Below, piece after piece: positions 45,537 through 53,128 of a stretch of 64,000 bases of DNA (the stretch's first letter is position 1; each line of letters begins with the position of its first letter). The notes beneath the pieces are model-generated. The model did not search any database. It saw nothing but the letters and a program-made list of their open reading frames with translations, and had not been told where the DNA came from. Source of the stretch: Shouchella patagoniensis (GTDB lineage Bacteria; Bacillota; Bacilli; Bacillales; Bacillaceae_D); the NCBI RefSeq assembly GCF_002019705.1, contig NZ_KV917377.1, positions 494,565 through 558,564 of the forward strand. Reading direction: 5' to 3'. The translations under genes were made by a program, and so were the position numbers.

Positions 45537-46406
45537 TTATTTCGCCGTTTGAATAGCCCATTCAACAGTTTCCACTTGATTATTTTGCTTCTCAATTGCA
45601 AAAATGGCTTTTGATTTATATAAATAACTCAAGCCTAGTTCTCTCTTCCCTAACTCTAATAAGCAACGACCTTTTTGAAGAAGTAATGATCCTAATTTAT
45701 ATAATGATTTATTTCTAATACATACCTCTTCACCTTTACTGCTATACTGAAGTGATTCACGAGCAAGTCCGATTTTATGCGCACACTTAGCAAGGCCAAA
45801 TAAAATACGAAGCTCGGTGACATGTGCATCTCTTCCAGCAGAGTATTGATTAAATAATTCTAGCATTCGCAAATACACTTGGTAAGCTTCATCATATTGC
45901 TTTAAATGACAATAAAAAGTAGCCTTACTATCTAACATTTCAATAGTTCTATTTGTATAGCCGTATTTATTTGCAACTTCATGGTCTAATGCGTTTTGTA
46001 TTAATTCTAATGCACAGTGTGCGTTATCTTCCAAATGATATACACATAACGCGTCATGCCAGAGAAGAAATTGTTCATCGTCAAACGATGTGAACAACAA
46101 TCGATTTTGCTTTCGCTTAATAATTGAACTGATTTTTTGATATTCCTGCTTTTGTTTTAATGAACTTATCATGGTCTTCAATGCAGAGACTCTTCCACTG
46201 TCATTATCTTTTTGTTCAAAAAAATAATTCATATCCACTTCTAACTTTTGAGCAATTTGAAATAGTGTCACACTTGAAGGGTTCAGATTCCCCTTTTCAA
46301 TATTACTTATCTGGGCTTGTGTGCAAATCCCTTTTGATAGTTCCGCTTGAGTCATAGAAGCGCTCTTTCGTAACAAGTGAATTTTTCGTGCAATCTCTTC
46401 CTTCAT
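45537..46406 (-). CDS. XRE-family regulator with TPR domain (RRNPP/PlcR-NprR-like)
   Basis: A 289-residue protein. Residues 1-66 are an XRE helix-turn-helix (MTQAELSKGICTQAQISNIEKGNLNPSS), and residues about 75-285 are helical repeats of TPR type (KQYDEAYQVYLRMLELFNQ, LYKLGSLLLQKGRCLLEL). This is the architecture of peptide-responsive regulators such as PlcR, NprR and Rgg. No typical pheromone precursor is obvious; the nearest small gene is the 35-residue peptide. GGAGG precedes ATG 46406. Confidence 0.85.
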   Translation of the reverse strand: MKEEIARKIHLLRKSASMTQAELSKGICTQAQISNIEKGNLNPSSVTLFQIAQKLEVDMNYFFEQKDNDSGRVSALKTMISSLKQKQEYQKISSIIKRKQNRLLFTSFDDEQFLLWHDALCVYHLEDNAHCALELIQNALDHEVANKYGYTNRTIEMLDSKATFYCHLKQYDEAYQVYLRMLELFNQYSAGRDAHVTELRILFGLAKCAHKIGLARESLQYSSKGEEVCIRNKSLYKLGSLLLQKGRCLLELGKRELGLSYLYKSKAIFAIEKQNNQVETVEWAIQTAK

Positions 46407-46572
46407 TCTTATGCCTCCAAGCTAATTCTAAATAAAAAGAACCCTTCTATTTTGGTCAATTTCTTCCAGTAACTATTCGATTATAAATCGATTATCCAAA
46501 TATTCCTACAAAAAAATCAATTTCTTTAGAAAAAGTTTAGAAATAAGGATTAAAATCACTTATTTATCTAAT

Positions 46573-46600
46573 AAAAAACGCTTAGGTTCGTCACCTAAGC
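46573..46600 (-). terminator. Terminator after the minus-strand XRE gene
   Basis: GCTTAGG (46580-46586) pairs with CCTAAGC (46594-46600), 7-base loop, and T run on the minus strand. The 165 bases from here to 46407 are AT-rich and hold no gene; a TATAAT-like -10 for the HTH-TPR gene may lie near 46470-46490. Confidence 0.8.
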
Positions 46601-46632
46601 AATAAGAATGAATGATTCGTCTACTCATTTGA

Positions 46633-46845
46633 TCATTCTTTTTTTGGTAATAATTCATCAAAAAATAAGTCGTCGGGTTTCAATGAAAAAACATTTGCGA
46701 TTCTTACAGCAAGTTCATATGAGAGTCCTCGCTTCCCATTCTCGACTTGCCAATAAAACGGGGTACTCACATGAATTCGTTTTGCTACTTCTTCAAGAGT
46801 CATATGATTTTCTAAACGGACTTGTTTTAATTTTGTTCGCTGCAT
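46633..46845 (-). CDS. Small XRE-family DNA-binding protein
   Basis: A 70-residue protein that is essentially one helix-turn-helix domain: LEEVAKRIHVSTPFYWQVENG is the core, followed by IANVFSLKPDDLFF. GAGGTG lies 6 bases before ATG 46845. It is divergent from the plus-strand XRE gene at 47004 and shares the 158-base intergenic region with three GTTAAC sites. Likely an auto- or cross-regulator of the pair. Confidence 0.85.
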   Translation of the reverse strand: MQRTKLKQVRLENHMTLEEVAKRIHVSTPFYWQVENGKRGLSYELAVRIANVFSLKPDDLFFDELLPKKE

Positions 46846-47003
46846 ATGCTCACCTCATCGCTTTTAATTAACTAACAGTTAACCAAATTATACTCATGAC
46901 TGATTACTCTGTAAACAAAAAGTTCCTATTTAGTTAACCGAATTTACGTTAGCTCATTGTTAACTTATAATAGACTTATGATGATGTAGAAAGGGTGGTC
47001 ACT
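46846..47003. promoter_or_regulatory. Divergent promoters with three GTTAAC operator candidates
   Basis: Minus-strand promoter: TTTACA (46910-46915), 17 bases, TATAAT (46887-46892). Plus-strand promoter: TTTACG (46943-46948), 17 bases, TATAAT (46966-46971). GTTAAC occurs at 46878-46883, 46933-46938 and 46959-46964: just past the minus -10, between the two promoters, and inside the plus spacer next to its -10. These look like operators for one or both XRE proteins. Confidence 0.72.
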
Positions 47004-47315
47004 TTGGCCATTGTTCCAGAACGGTTAAAGGCATTAAGGCTCGAACGAAATTTAACCCAAGAACAATTAGGAGATTTACTTAATGTAACAAAAGTGTCTG
47101 TTTCAGGTTACGAGAAAGGCAAGAGAACCCCTGATACAGATACACTTAATCGAATTGCTGATGTATTTCAAGTTTCTACAGATTATTTATTTGGTCGAAC
47201 AAATCTAAAAAAACCTCTTTTTTTCTACGAGACAGATTTAACCTTAAAAGAAGAGCAATTATTGCGTGAACACCTCACTACATTACGAACTAAAAAGACA
47301 AAAACATGCGATTAA
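47004..47315 (+). CDS. XRE-family regulator, plus strand
   Basis: A 103-residue protein: helix-turn-helix at residues 5-60 (LTQEQLGDLLNVTKVSVSGYEKG, RIADVFQVSTDYLFG) and a short C-terminal tail (EEQLLREHLTTLRTKK). The start is TTG 47004 (MAIVPERLK), 5-6 bases after AAGGGTGG; GTG 46995 overlaps that site. It has its own promoter facing the smaller XRE gene. Its tail resembles that of SinR/Xre-like regulators only in size. Confidence 0.85.
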   Translation: MAIVPERLKALRLERNLTQEQLGDLLNVTKVSVSGYEKGKRTPDTDTLNRIADVFQVSTDYLFGRTNLKKPLFFYETDLTLKEEQLLREHLTTLRTKKTKTCD

Positions 47316-47342
47316 AGAAATCATTAAGTAGGGATAAATATT

Positions 47343-47372
47343 AACCTGTGCAAAAAGATCATTGCACAGGTT
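47343..47372 (+). terminator. Terminator after the plus-strand XRE gene
   Basis: Perfect 10-bp inverted repeat AACCTGTGCA (47343-47352) and TGCACAGGTT (47363-47372); followed by ATTTCTAATTT, a weak T tract. The next 220 bases up to the LPMO start hold only a possible TACAAT -10 at about 47543-47548. Confidence 0.7.
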
Positions 47373-47591
47373 ATTTCTAATTTATAAAACTTTTTTCACT
47401 CAGTTTCCCAACTACAAATCCAGTGTTCTCCGTTTAAACTTTCAAAATAAAACAATTAAACTTAATAATCGCCACCTAAATTGTAGTTACAAGCATAATA
47501 ATTCGTCATCACTTTCCCAATTTAATTTTATAACAACCCTGATACAATTAAATAAGCGCAGCATCAATTGCGCCAAAAAGGAGGAATTGAA

Positions 47592-48419
47592 TTGCAAACA
47601 ACTTGCAAGGATCTGTTGTCCATCAAGTATTTAGGTATTTTAGCTTTGACAGCAATTTTCTTTTTATTTGCTGGAAGCGGTTTCGCAGATGCTCACGGTT
47701 ACATTGAAGCGCCAAAATCTCGTGCGCTACTATGTAAAGAGGGGATCAATCAAGATTGTGGTGCTGTTGTTTATGAGCCACAAAGCCTTGAAGCACCAAA
47801 AGGGTTTCCAGGCGCAAGTATCCCTGATGGGAAAATCGCTTCTGCTGGAGGCGTGTTTCCAAAATTAGACGAACAATCCTCAACGCGTTGGTCTAAAGTC
47901 AATATGAATAGTGGACAACAAACATTCACTTGGCATTTGACTGCTATGCATTCAACAACAAAGTGGCATTACTACATTACAAAACCAAATTGGAATCCAA
48001 ATCAACCTCTAACTCGCGATCAATTTGAATTAATACCATTTTATGAGCGTCATGATGGAGGAGCCCGTCCAGGTCAAAAGGTAAGCCATCAACTTACTGT
48101 TCCACAACGCACTGGCTATCATGTCATTTTAGGTGTTTGGGATGTAGCAGACACAGTCAATGCCTTTTACCAAGTCATTGACGTCCAATTTTCCGGCGGC
48201 TCAAACCCACCTTCAGAGCCTAATCCAGAACCGCCAACTACGTATCCTACGTGGAATGCTGGCACGACCTATATTGGTGGAGATCGGGTGACTTATAACG
48301 GCAATGTTTATCAAGCTAAATGGTGGACTAGAGGGGAAACCCCTGGTCAAGCTGATGTTTGGCAATTAGTTCAATCACCAACTCAAGCACACACAATGCC
48401 TCTTCTACAACCTGATTAA
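47592..48419 (+). CDS. Secreted AA10 lytic polysaccharide monooxygenase with CBM5/12
   Basis: A copper monooxygenase that oxidatively cleaves chitin or cellulose. The signal peptide ends ADA, leaving His35 of HGYIEAPKSR as the mature N-terminus, the copper-binding histidine brace together with His120 in HLTAMHSTT. The axial Phe is in NAFYQVIDV. The catalytic domain spans about 35-215, followed by a Pro/Glu linker and a carbohydrate-binding module of CBM5/12 type (about 230-270, YPTWNAGTTYIGGDRVTYNG). Start is TTG 47592, 7 bases after AAGGAGG. It is one of few plus-strand genes in its area. Confidence 0.94.
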   Translation: MQTTCKDLLSIKYLGILALTAIFFLFAGSGFADAHGYIEAPKSRALLCKEGINQDCGAVVYEPQSLEAPKGFPGASIPDGKIASAGGVFPKLDEQSSTRWSKVNMNSGQQTFTWHLTAMHSTTKWHYYITKPNWNPNQPLTRDQFELIPFYERHDGGARPGQKVSHQLTVPQRTGYHVILGVWDVADTVNAFYQVIDVQFSGGSNPPSEPNPEPPTTYPTWNAGTTYIGGDRVTYNGNVYQAKWWTRGETPGQADVWQLVQSPTQAHTMPLLQPD

Positions 48420-48435
48420 TTGCCTTATCTATTTT

Positions 48436-48468
48436 AAGAGAAACGCATCAGTCGATGCGTTTCTTTAC
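48436..48468. terminator. Bidirectional terminator between LPMO and ypbF
   Basis: AGAAACGCATC (48439-48449) and GATGCGTTTCT (48454-48464) with a 4-base loop; it serves convergent transcripts on both strands. Confidence 0.88.
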
Positions 48469-48882
48469 TTAATGAAAGTAATATAAATTAATACCATATT
48501 GATCATTCATTTCTTTTAAAAATGCCTCTTTTTCTTGAAAGGAACGCGATTTAATCCAAAGATCGCCATCTCGGTCAATAAATTCATATCGCAAACTTTC
48601 AAACTCTTTCTCTTTTTTTGTTGCTTTTTTTGTTAATGCGATCATCCTTAACATACAGATGACTAGAACCAACAGTAATAAGATACGTACTGGAGAAGCA
48701 AGAAGTTCTTCGTGTGGCAAAGATTTTGCATCAACTGTTTGACTTAATAAAAATACAAGCATGCCACACACACCTAGAACCGACCATACATAGTATCGTT
48801 TTGTTCGTTCCACATGATCCCACGCTTGTTTTCTCGTTATTAATTCCTTCGTCATTTCTTCAATAGTTGATTGAACGCCCAT
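48469..48882 (-). CDS. ypbF: Membrane protein YpbF
   Basis: A 137-residue protein with two membrane segments (about 35-52 and 70-90) and a C-terminal cytoplasmic tail. ATG 48882 (MGVQSTIEEM) follows GGAGGG; ATG 48915 has no such site. Length and position match B. subtilis YpbF, whose function is unknown. It is the last gene of ypbB-recQ-ypbD-ypbE-ypbF. Confidence 0.82.
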   Translation of the reverse strand: MGVQSTIEEMTKELITRKQAWDHVERTKRYYVWSVLGVCGMLVFLLSQTVDAKSLPHEELLASPVRILLLLVLVICMLRMIALTKKATKKEKEFESLRYEFIDRDGDLWIKSRSFQEKEAFLKEMNDQYGINLYYFH

Positions 48883-48926
48883 ACAAGACCCTCCTATAAT
48901 TAAAAACGTATGCATGGACGACCCAT

Positions 48927-49124
48927 TTAGAACATAAATACAAACGCTACTATTAGCACGAAAATAACCAACATAAAAAACAACGAAAAGAGCATATGAG
49001 GCAATGTAACCATCTGAATCCGTTTCTTTTTTGTGCGTTTATTTCTATGATGATTAGCTCGTGCGGGTAGCTCTTCTATAGTGGCTTCATTTCGCTTTAC
49101 TCTGCTCAAAGTTGGCTCATTCAT
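48927..49124 (-). CDS. ypbE: YpbE-like protein lacking the LysM domain
   Basis: A 65-residue protein: a polar, basic N-terminal part (RVKRNEATIEELP, NKRTKKKRIQM) and one C-terminal membrane segment. It occupies the place of ypbE between ypbD and ypbF and resembles the cytoplasmic and membrane part of B. subtilis YpbE, but the stop comes right after the membrane segment, so the extracellular linker and LysM domain are absent. Only 44 bases remain before ypbF, with no LysM remnant. ATG 49124 (AGGGGG at 8 bases) is preferred to ATG 49130. Confidence 0.7.
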   Translation of the reverse strand: MNEPTLSRVKRNEATIEELPARANHHRNKRTKKKRIQMVTLPHMLFSLFFMLVIFVLIVAFVFMF

Positions 49125-49126
49125 GT

Positions 49127-49714
49127 TCATCGCCCCCTAATCACTTTTTTCTTATATCTGAGAATAAACCCCAAAACCGTATTTATAAAAAAATGAGCTC
49201 CTACTACAGCAACAAAATTACCTGTTTTCTCAAAAAATAAGCCTAATGAAACACTTAGAATAAGTACGTAAGTAAATAAAACAGGTTTTTTTACATATCT
49301 AAAGTGAACAAAAGCAAACAACACACTAGCAATTGGTAGACCAAAAAACTGTTGCAAAACTGCACGAAATAGCCATTCCTCGCAGAACGCAACTACTGCA
49401 CAAAAGAACAAAATGTGTAGAGGACTCATCTGCGCAAAAACACGCTCGTTTAATCCACCGTCATCAAGTGACTTCTTTGAAAATACCATATACACTAGTG
49501 CATTGACTCCTAATGCACATACTGCAAAAACACTCCCTTGCCATAACCCATTATACCAATCTAGTTGCAGATTCGTCAGCATATTTCTAAACCCATCTCC
49601 AAATACAAATGCACAGAGAGCACCAATGGCTAACAAAAGAAATTGGGATAAATACATGCTTATGTATAAGTCTTTATTAGATAAATCCTTTAACATGCCT
49701 CGTTCAATTCCCAT
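49127..49714 (-). CDS. ypbD: CPBP-family intramembrane protease YpbD
   Basis: An integral membrane glutamic-type protease of about 195 residues (CAAX/Rce1/Abi clan). The catalytic motif AFCEEWLFRAVL (EExxxR), the second motif LFAFVHFRY (FxxxH) and the final GAHFFINT (HxxxN) are intact. Substrate unknown. The ATG at 49714 is the likely start and overlaps the end of recQ; ATG 49738 is within recQ. It is co-transcribed with recQ. Confidence 0.85.
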   Translation of the reverse strand: MGIERGMLKDLSNKDLYISMYLSQFLLLAIGALCAFVFGDGFRNMLTNLQLDWYNGLWQGSVFAVCALGVNALVYMVFSKKSLDDGGLNERVFAQMSPLHILFFCAVVAFCEEWLFRAVLQQFFGLPIASVLFAFVHFRYVKKPVLFTYVLILSVSLGLFFEKTGNFVAVVGAHFFINTVLGFILRYKKKVIRGR

Positions 49715-51221
49715 GCCCGCATGACCTTTCAATTCCAAAGATCCTTTTCAATTCCTCTTTTGCATTAAGCAGCGTTTCATTCTCTTTCTTTTTTCTCTTA
49801 TCTTTTCGAAAAGGGCCCAAATCTAACCCACATACATTACAACAAGGTTTTTGGCTGATTGGCTCCTCGTTAAAATAATGTAATAACTGTCCCCTTTTGC
49901 ACTGTTCCGTGCCATAGGCATAAGTAATCGCAGATTCTAATCGCTTTTTCTGTCGTTTTACATTTATATCAAAATGGTTTCTTAACTTAACTGCAACATC
50001 TGTTATTGCGAAGGCTTGAACCATTCCATTTTTAATCACTCCCCACTGTTCCAACAAAAAAACCGCAGTTCGTGCTTGATCTCCATTTATGGTTTCTACT
50101 ATTGATTCAAATGACTCACTTTTAAAAGGTAGTCCACCTTGAAGCGTTCCAAGTGCCCATGCCCAGTCTATTTCAGATAGCTTACCTCTTTCAACTAATT
50201 GGTGTGCATAATATTTATCTTCAGGAGTCGTAAGTAAAACAGCAAAACTAGGTTTTCCATCTCGTCCAGCTCGTCCAATTTCTTGAACATACGAAGCAAT
50301 ATCAAGAGGACAATGCAAATGAATTACATAGCGAATGTTCTCTTTATTGAGTCCCATTCCAAATGCACTTGTTGCACAGACTACATCTAATTGACCATTC
50401 ATAAATTGTTGCTGAATAAGCATTCTCTCAGCATTTTCCATTCCTCCATGATAAAAACCAACGCGTATGGTTGACTCTACTTGCAACTTATGACTGTAAT
50501 ATTCCGCTTGTGCTCTTGTTTGAACATAAACCAACGCAGGAGACTCATAAGATTGGATGTATTCAACTAACCTATTTACCTTATCAACTTGGGAATTCAT
50601 TTCTTCTACCGCAAGTAATATATTTTCTCTGTTTACACTCTCGATATAGAAAAAGGGGTCTTTCAGTGCTAGCTCTTTAATAATGTCTTGCCTTACCGAA
50701 GGAGAAGCAGTTGCAGTAATTGCCAGACATGGGGGCATTTTAAAATCATCTCTTACATCTTTTAACCGTAAATAATCCGCCCGAAAGTCATGTCCCCAAT
50801 AAGAAACACAATGCGCCTCGTCTATAATGAAGTACGAAATGTGTATGCTTTTCAATCGATTGATTAATTCGTCTGATTGTAACATTTCTGGTGATGTATA
50901 AAGTAACTTGATTTTTGATAAATGACTGATTAACCATTTTCTTTCTTCTTTGTTTGTAAAGCTATTTAATGTGGCCACTCGTCTTATTCCTTGGCTCTTT
51001 AATTGTTGTACTTGATCTTCCATTAATGACAACAATGGCGACACAACAATGGTTAACCCTTCAGATAATAAGCCCGGTAATTGATAGCATAAGGATTTCC
51101 CCCTACCTGTTGGCAACATCGCCAACACATCCTTACCAGCCATCAACTGCTCTATAATGTCTTTTTGTCCAGGTTTAAAAGACTGGAATCCAAATAAGGA
51201 ATAAAGCTTATCTTCTAACAT
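49704..51221 (-). CDS. recQ: ATP-dependent DNA helicase RecQ (short form)
   Basis: RecQ unwinds DNA 3' to 5' in recombinational repair. The 505-residue protein has Walker A LPTGRGKSLCYQLPG, DEAH box FIIDEAHCVSYWGHDFR, motif VI HLCPLDIASYVQEIGRAGRDG-type sequence, and the zinc-binding cysteines (CKRGQLLHYF, KPCCNVCG). It ends soon after the zinc site and has no HRDC domain, as in the short paralogue of B. subtilis. ATG 51221 follows GGGTTGG; the upstream ypbB overlaps by 14 bases. Confidence 0.95.
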   Translation of the reverse strand: MLEDKLYSLFGFQSFKPGQKDIIEQLMAGKDVLAMLPTGRGKSLCYQLPGLLSEGLTIVVSPLLSLMEDQVQQLKSQGIRRVATLNSFTNKEERKWLISHLSKIKLLYTSPEMLQSDELINRLKSIHISYFIIDEAHCVSYWGHDFRADYLRLKDVRDDFKMPPCLAITATASPSVRQDIIKELALKDPFFYIESVNRENILLAVEEMNSQVDKVNRLVEYIQSYESPALVYVQTRAQAEYYSHKLQVESTIRVGFYHGGMENAERMLIQQQFMNGQLDVVCATSAFGMGLNKENIRYVIHLHCPLDIASYVQEIGRAGRDGKPSFAVLLTTPEDKYYAHQLVERGKLSEIDWAWALGTLQGGLPFKSESFESIVETINGDQARTAVFLLEQWGVIKNGMVQAFAITDVAVKLRNHFDINVKRQKKRLESAITYAYGTEQCKRGQLLHYFNEEPISQKPCCNVCGLDLGPFRKDKRKKKENETLLNAKEELKRIFGIERSCGHGN

Positions 51222-52263
51222 TTGTATTCCAACCCTTTCTTGCAAGAACAAGTCTTATTTCAAAGTAACTGACTTGTTTTTCTAGACGCTCATGTATTTT
51301 TTTTAGTTTTAAGGTTTGTTCGTTGTTACTGACTTGTTCAATTAATGTTTGCTTTAGTGGTTCAACATACGTACTAATTTGAAAAGATTCATTAAATAAA
51401 GCTAGTTCAACCAAATGATCCTCAATGGTTGCTTTTTTTAACTTTCTAAACTTAGCAAGCTCATTCACGTCACTGATTTGAGTTAACAGACGCGCTGTTT
51501 TTTGGGCGGAAACGGTCCCGAAAATGATTGTACGCTCCATTTCTATGAACACTTTTAATAATGGATAAGTTAATGAATCTGCTTGAATCGCTTGAATGAG
51601 CCCATGAACCATACTCGCATGTCGGATTGACATTTCTTCTAGTGGGATATTCAATTGATTTGCTAATTGCGTTTTGGTGGAACCAACTCTCCCTGGTCTT
51701 GATAGTTGCCAGACAAAGACCTCTTGTTGAAGCAACGATTGCGTAGAAATTAATTGAACACATTGACTATATAAGTCTCGACGGACATTCATTCTTGCTT
51801 CTTTTGTCTTTGGCAAGTGCTGTTTCACAAAGCGCTGGACCGCAGGGTTATCCGTTATCGGAACAAACCGTTTCCCTTCTTCGATATGTGAAAGTGTTTG
51901 GATAAATAATGTAAACCTCTCCCAAAATACAGGAGCAATTCTCCCGTATTTCCACCCGTTAAATTGATCAATATACTCGTTTTTATCAAGCCAGTTTTGC
52001 AAAACACCTTTTCCTTTTTCGGTAAGCGAATGTGCTTTCTCTCTCGACTCTATTAATCCCGTTTGCTCAAGCTTTTCCGCTATCTTTTCAAATTCACTGT
52101 ATTCCATATTCGGGAAAATACCAAAGAGTGGCAGCGCTTGATAAAAGGCCGCATCTTGGATCGTCTGCGCAGATCGTTTTCCTTGCAGCAAATAGAAAGC
52201 CCCCGCCATTGAACGCTCTCCATTAAAGTGCAAACATGCAAGCATCAGCAACTTCCACTTCAC
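51208..52263 (-). CDS. ypbB: YpbB, helix-turn-helix protein encoded with RecQ
   Basis: A 351-residue protein matching B. subtilis YpbB in size and in its overlap with recQ. The C-terminal part (about 250-345) is a winged-helix region of the type that follows RecQ helicase cores (RQC/HTH_40-like: SRPGRVGSTKTQLANQLNIP and ATIEDHLVELALFNES). It may give RecQ a separate DNA-binding or partner domain; this is inference. GTG 52263 follows GAGGGAC. Divergent from fer. Confidence 0.85.
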   Translation of the reverse strand: MKWKLLMLACLHFNGERSMAGAFYLLQGKRSAQTIQDAAFYQALPLFGIFPNMEYSEFEKIAEKLEQTGLIESREKAHSLTEKGKGVLQNWLDKNEYIDQFNGWKYGRIAPVFWERFTLFIQTLSHIEEGKRFVPITDNPAVQRFVKQHLPKTKEARMNVRRDLYSQCVQLISTQSLLQQEVFVWQLSRPGRVGSTKTQLANQLNIPLEEMSIRHASMVHGLIQAIQADSLTYPLLKVFIEMERTIIFGTVSAQKTARLLTQISDVNELAKFRKLKKATIEDHLVELALFNESFQISTYVEPLKQTLIEQVSNNEQTLKLKKIHERLEKQVSYFEIRLVLARKGWNTNVRR

Positions 52264-52335
52264 TTTTGTCCCTCATTTCATGCTTGTTTTTATTTGTTTA
52301 TTGTACCAAATAAGAATGTCGTTTGTCTTTTTTCA

Positions 52336-52364
52336 TTGTCAATTATCAACGGAAAGGCTACAAT
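52336..52364 (+). promoter_or_regulatory. SigA-type promoter of fer
   Basis: TTGTCA (52336-52341), 17-base spacer, TACAAT (52359-52364). It lies in the 185-base gap between ypbB and fer. Confidence 0.65.
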
Positions 52365-52430
52365 GGAGTGATCCTTTTTATACGTTATTTATAACAACAA
52401 TCCATCTTTCTAAAATGATATTCTGGCTAG

Positions 52431-52700
<270 letters not shown>

Positions 52701-52807
52701 ACTAGTAACGACCTTGATTATATCCCCTTTTTCTGACGAATTTTTGTATTCTTTTCACTTAAATATAAAAATCGAAGAATAAAATCCGAACAATTATATT
52801 TCTAGGA

Positions 52808-52836
52808 TTGACTTTCTCTTTTTATCATGATAAATT
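52808..52836 (+). promoter_or_regulatory. SigA-type promoter of the serA T-box leader
   Basis: TTGACT (52808-52813), 17-base spacer, TAAATT (52831-52836). A start near 52843 would give a 285-base leader. Confidence 0.7.
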
Positions 52837-52842
52837 ATCTTA

Positions 52843-53095
52843 CAAATCAATATAATTAAATCTGCTTTGACGAAGACATGAAAAGGTTATGGCTGATATA
52901 GAGAGCTGGTGGATGGTGAAAACCAGTGAGGCCTCCTTTGATAGCACTTCTAAGCTGACGCATTGAAAAATAAAGTAAATGCGATCCGGTCTATTGCCGT
53001 TATAAATTCAAGATACGAGATCATCGTATAAACGAGGGTGGCACCGCGGACAATCCGCCCCTCACAGCAATTCTGCAGCTGTGAGGGGCTTTTTG
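52843..53095 (+). ncRNA. T-box riboswitch upstream of serA (likely Ser-specific)
   Basis: The T-box core AGGGTGGCACCGCGG is at 53035-53049, followed by a 12-bp terminator stem (GCCCCTCACAGC 53057-53068 with GCTGTGAGGGGC 53078-53089) and five T. Upstream are the stem I landmarks AGAGAG, CTGGTGGATGGTGAAAACCAG-type distal loop, and a candidate specifier loop GATAGCA near 52940. AGC as specifier would sense uncharged tRNA-Ser, matching serA; the specifier is read by eye. Confidence 0.88.
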
Positions 53096-53128
53096 TATTA
53101 TTATTATTTAATTAGGAGTGGAGTAGAG

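Noticed and set aside
47362-47634. 90-codon plus-strand frame before the LPMO gene
   Set aside because: Asn/Ser-rich translation with no ribosome site; it overlaps the promoter and start of the LPMO gene in another frame.
44006-48468. Prophage or integrated mobile element
   Set aside because: Two XRE genes and a divergent operator suggest it, but no integrase, transposase, terminal repeats or phage structural genes are present.
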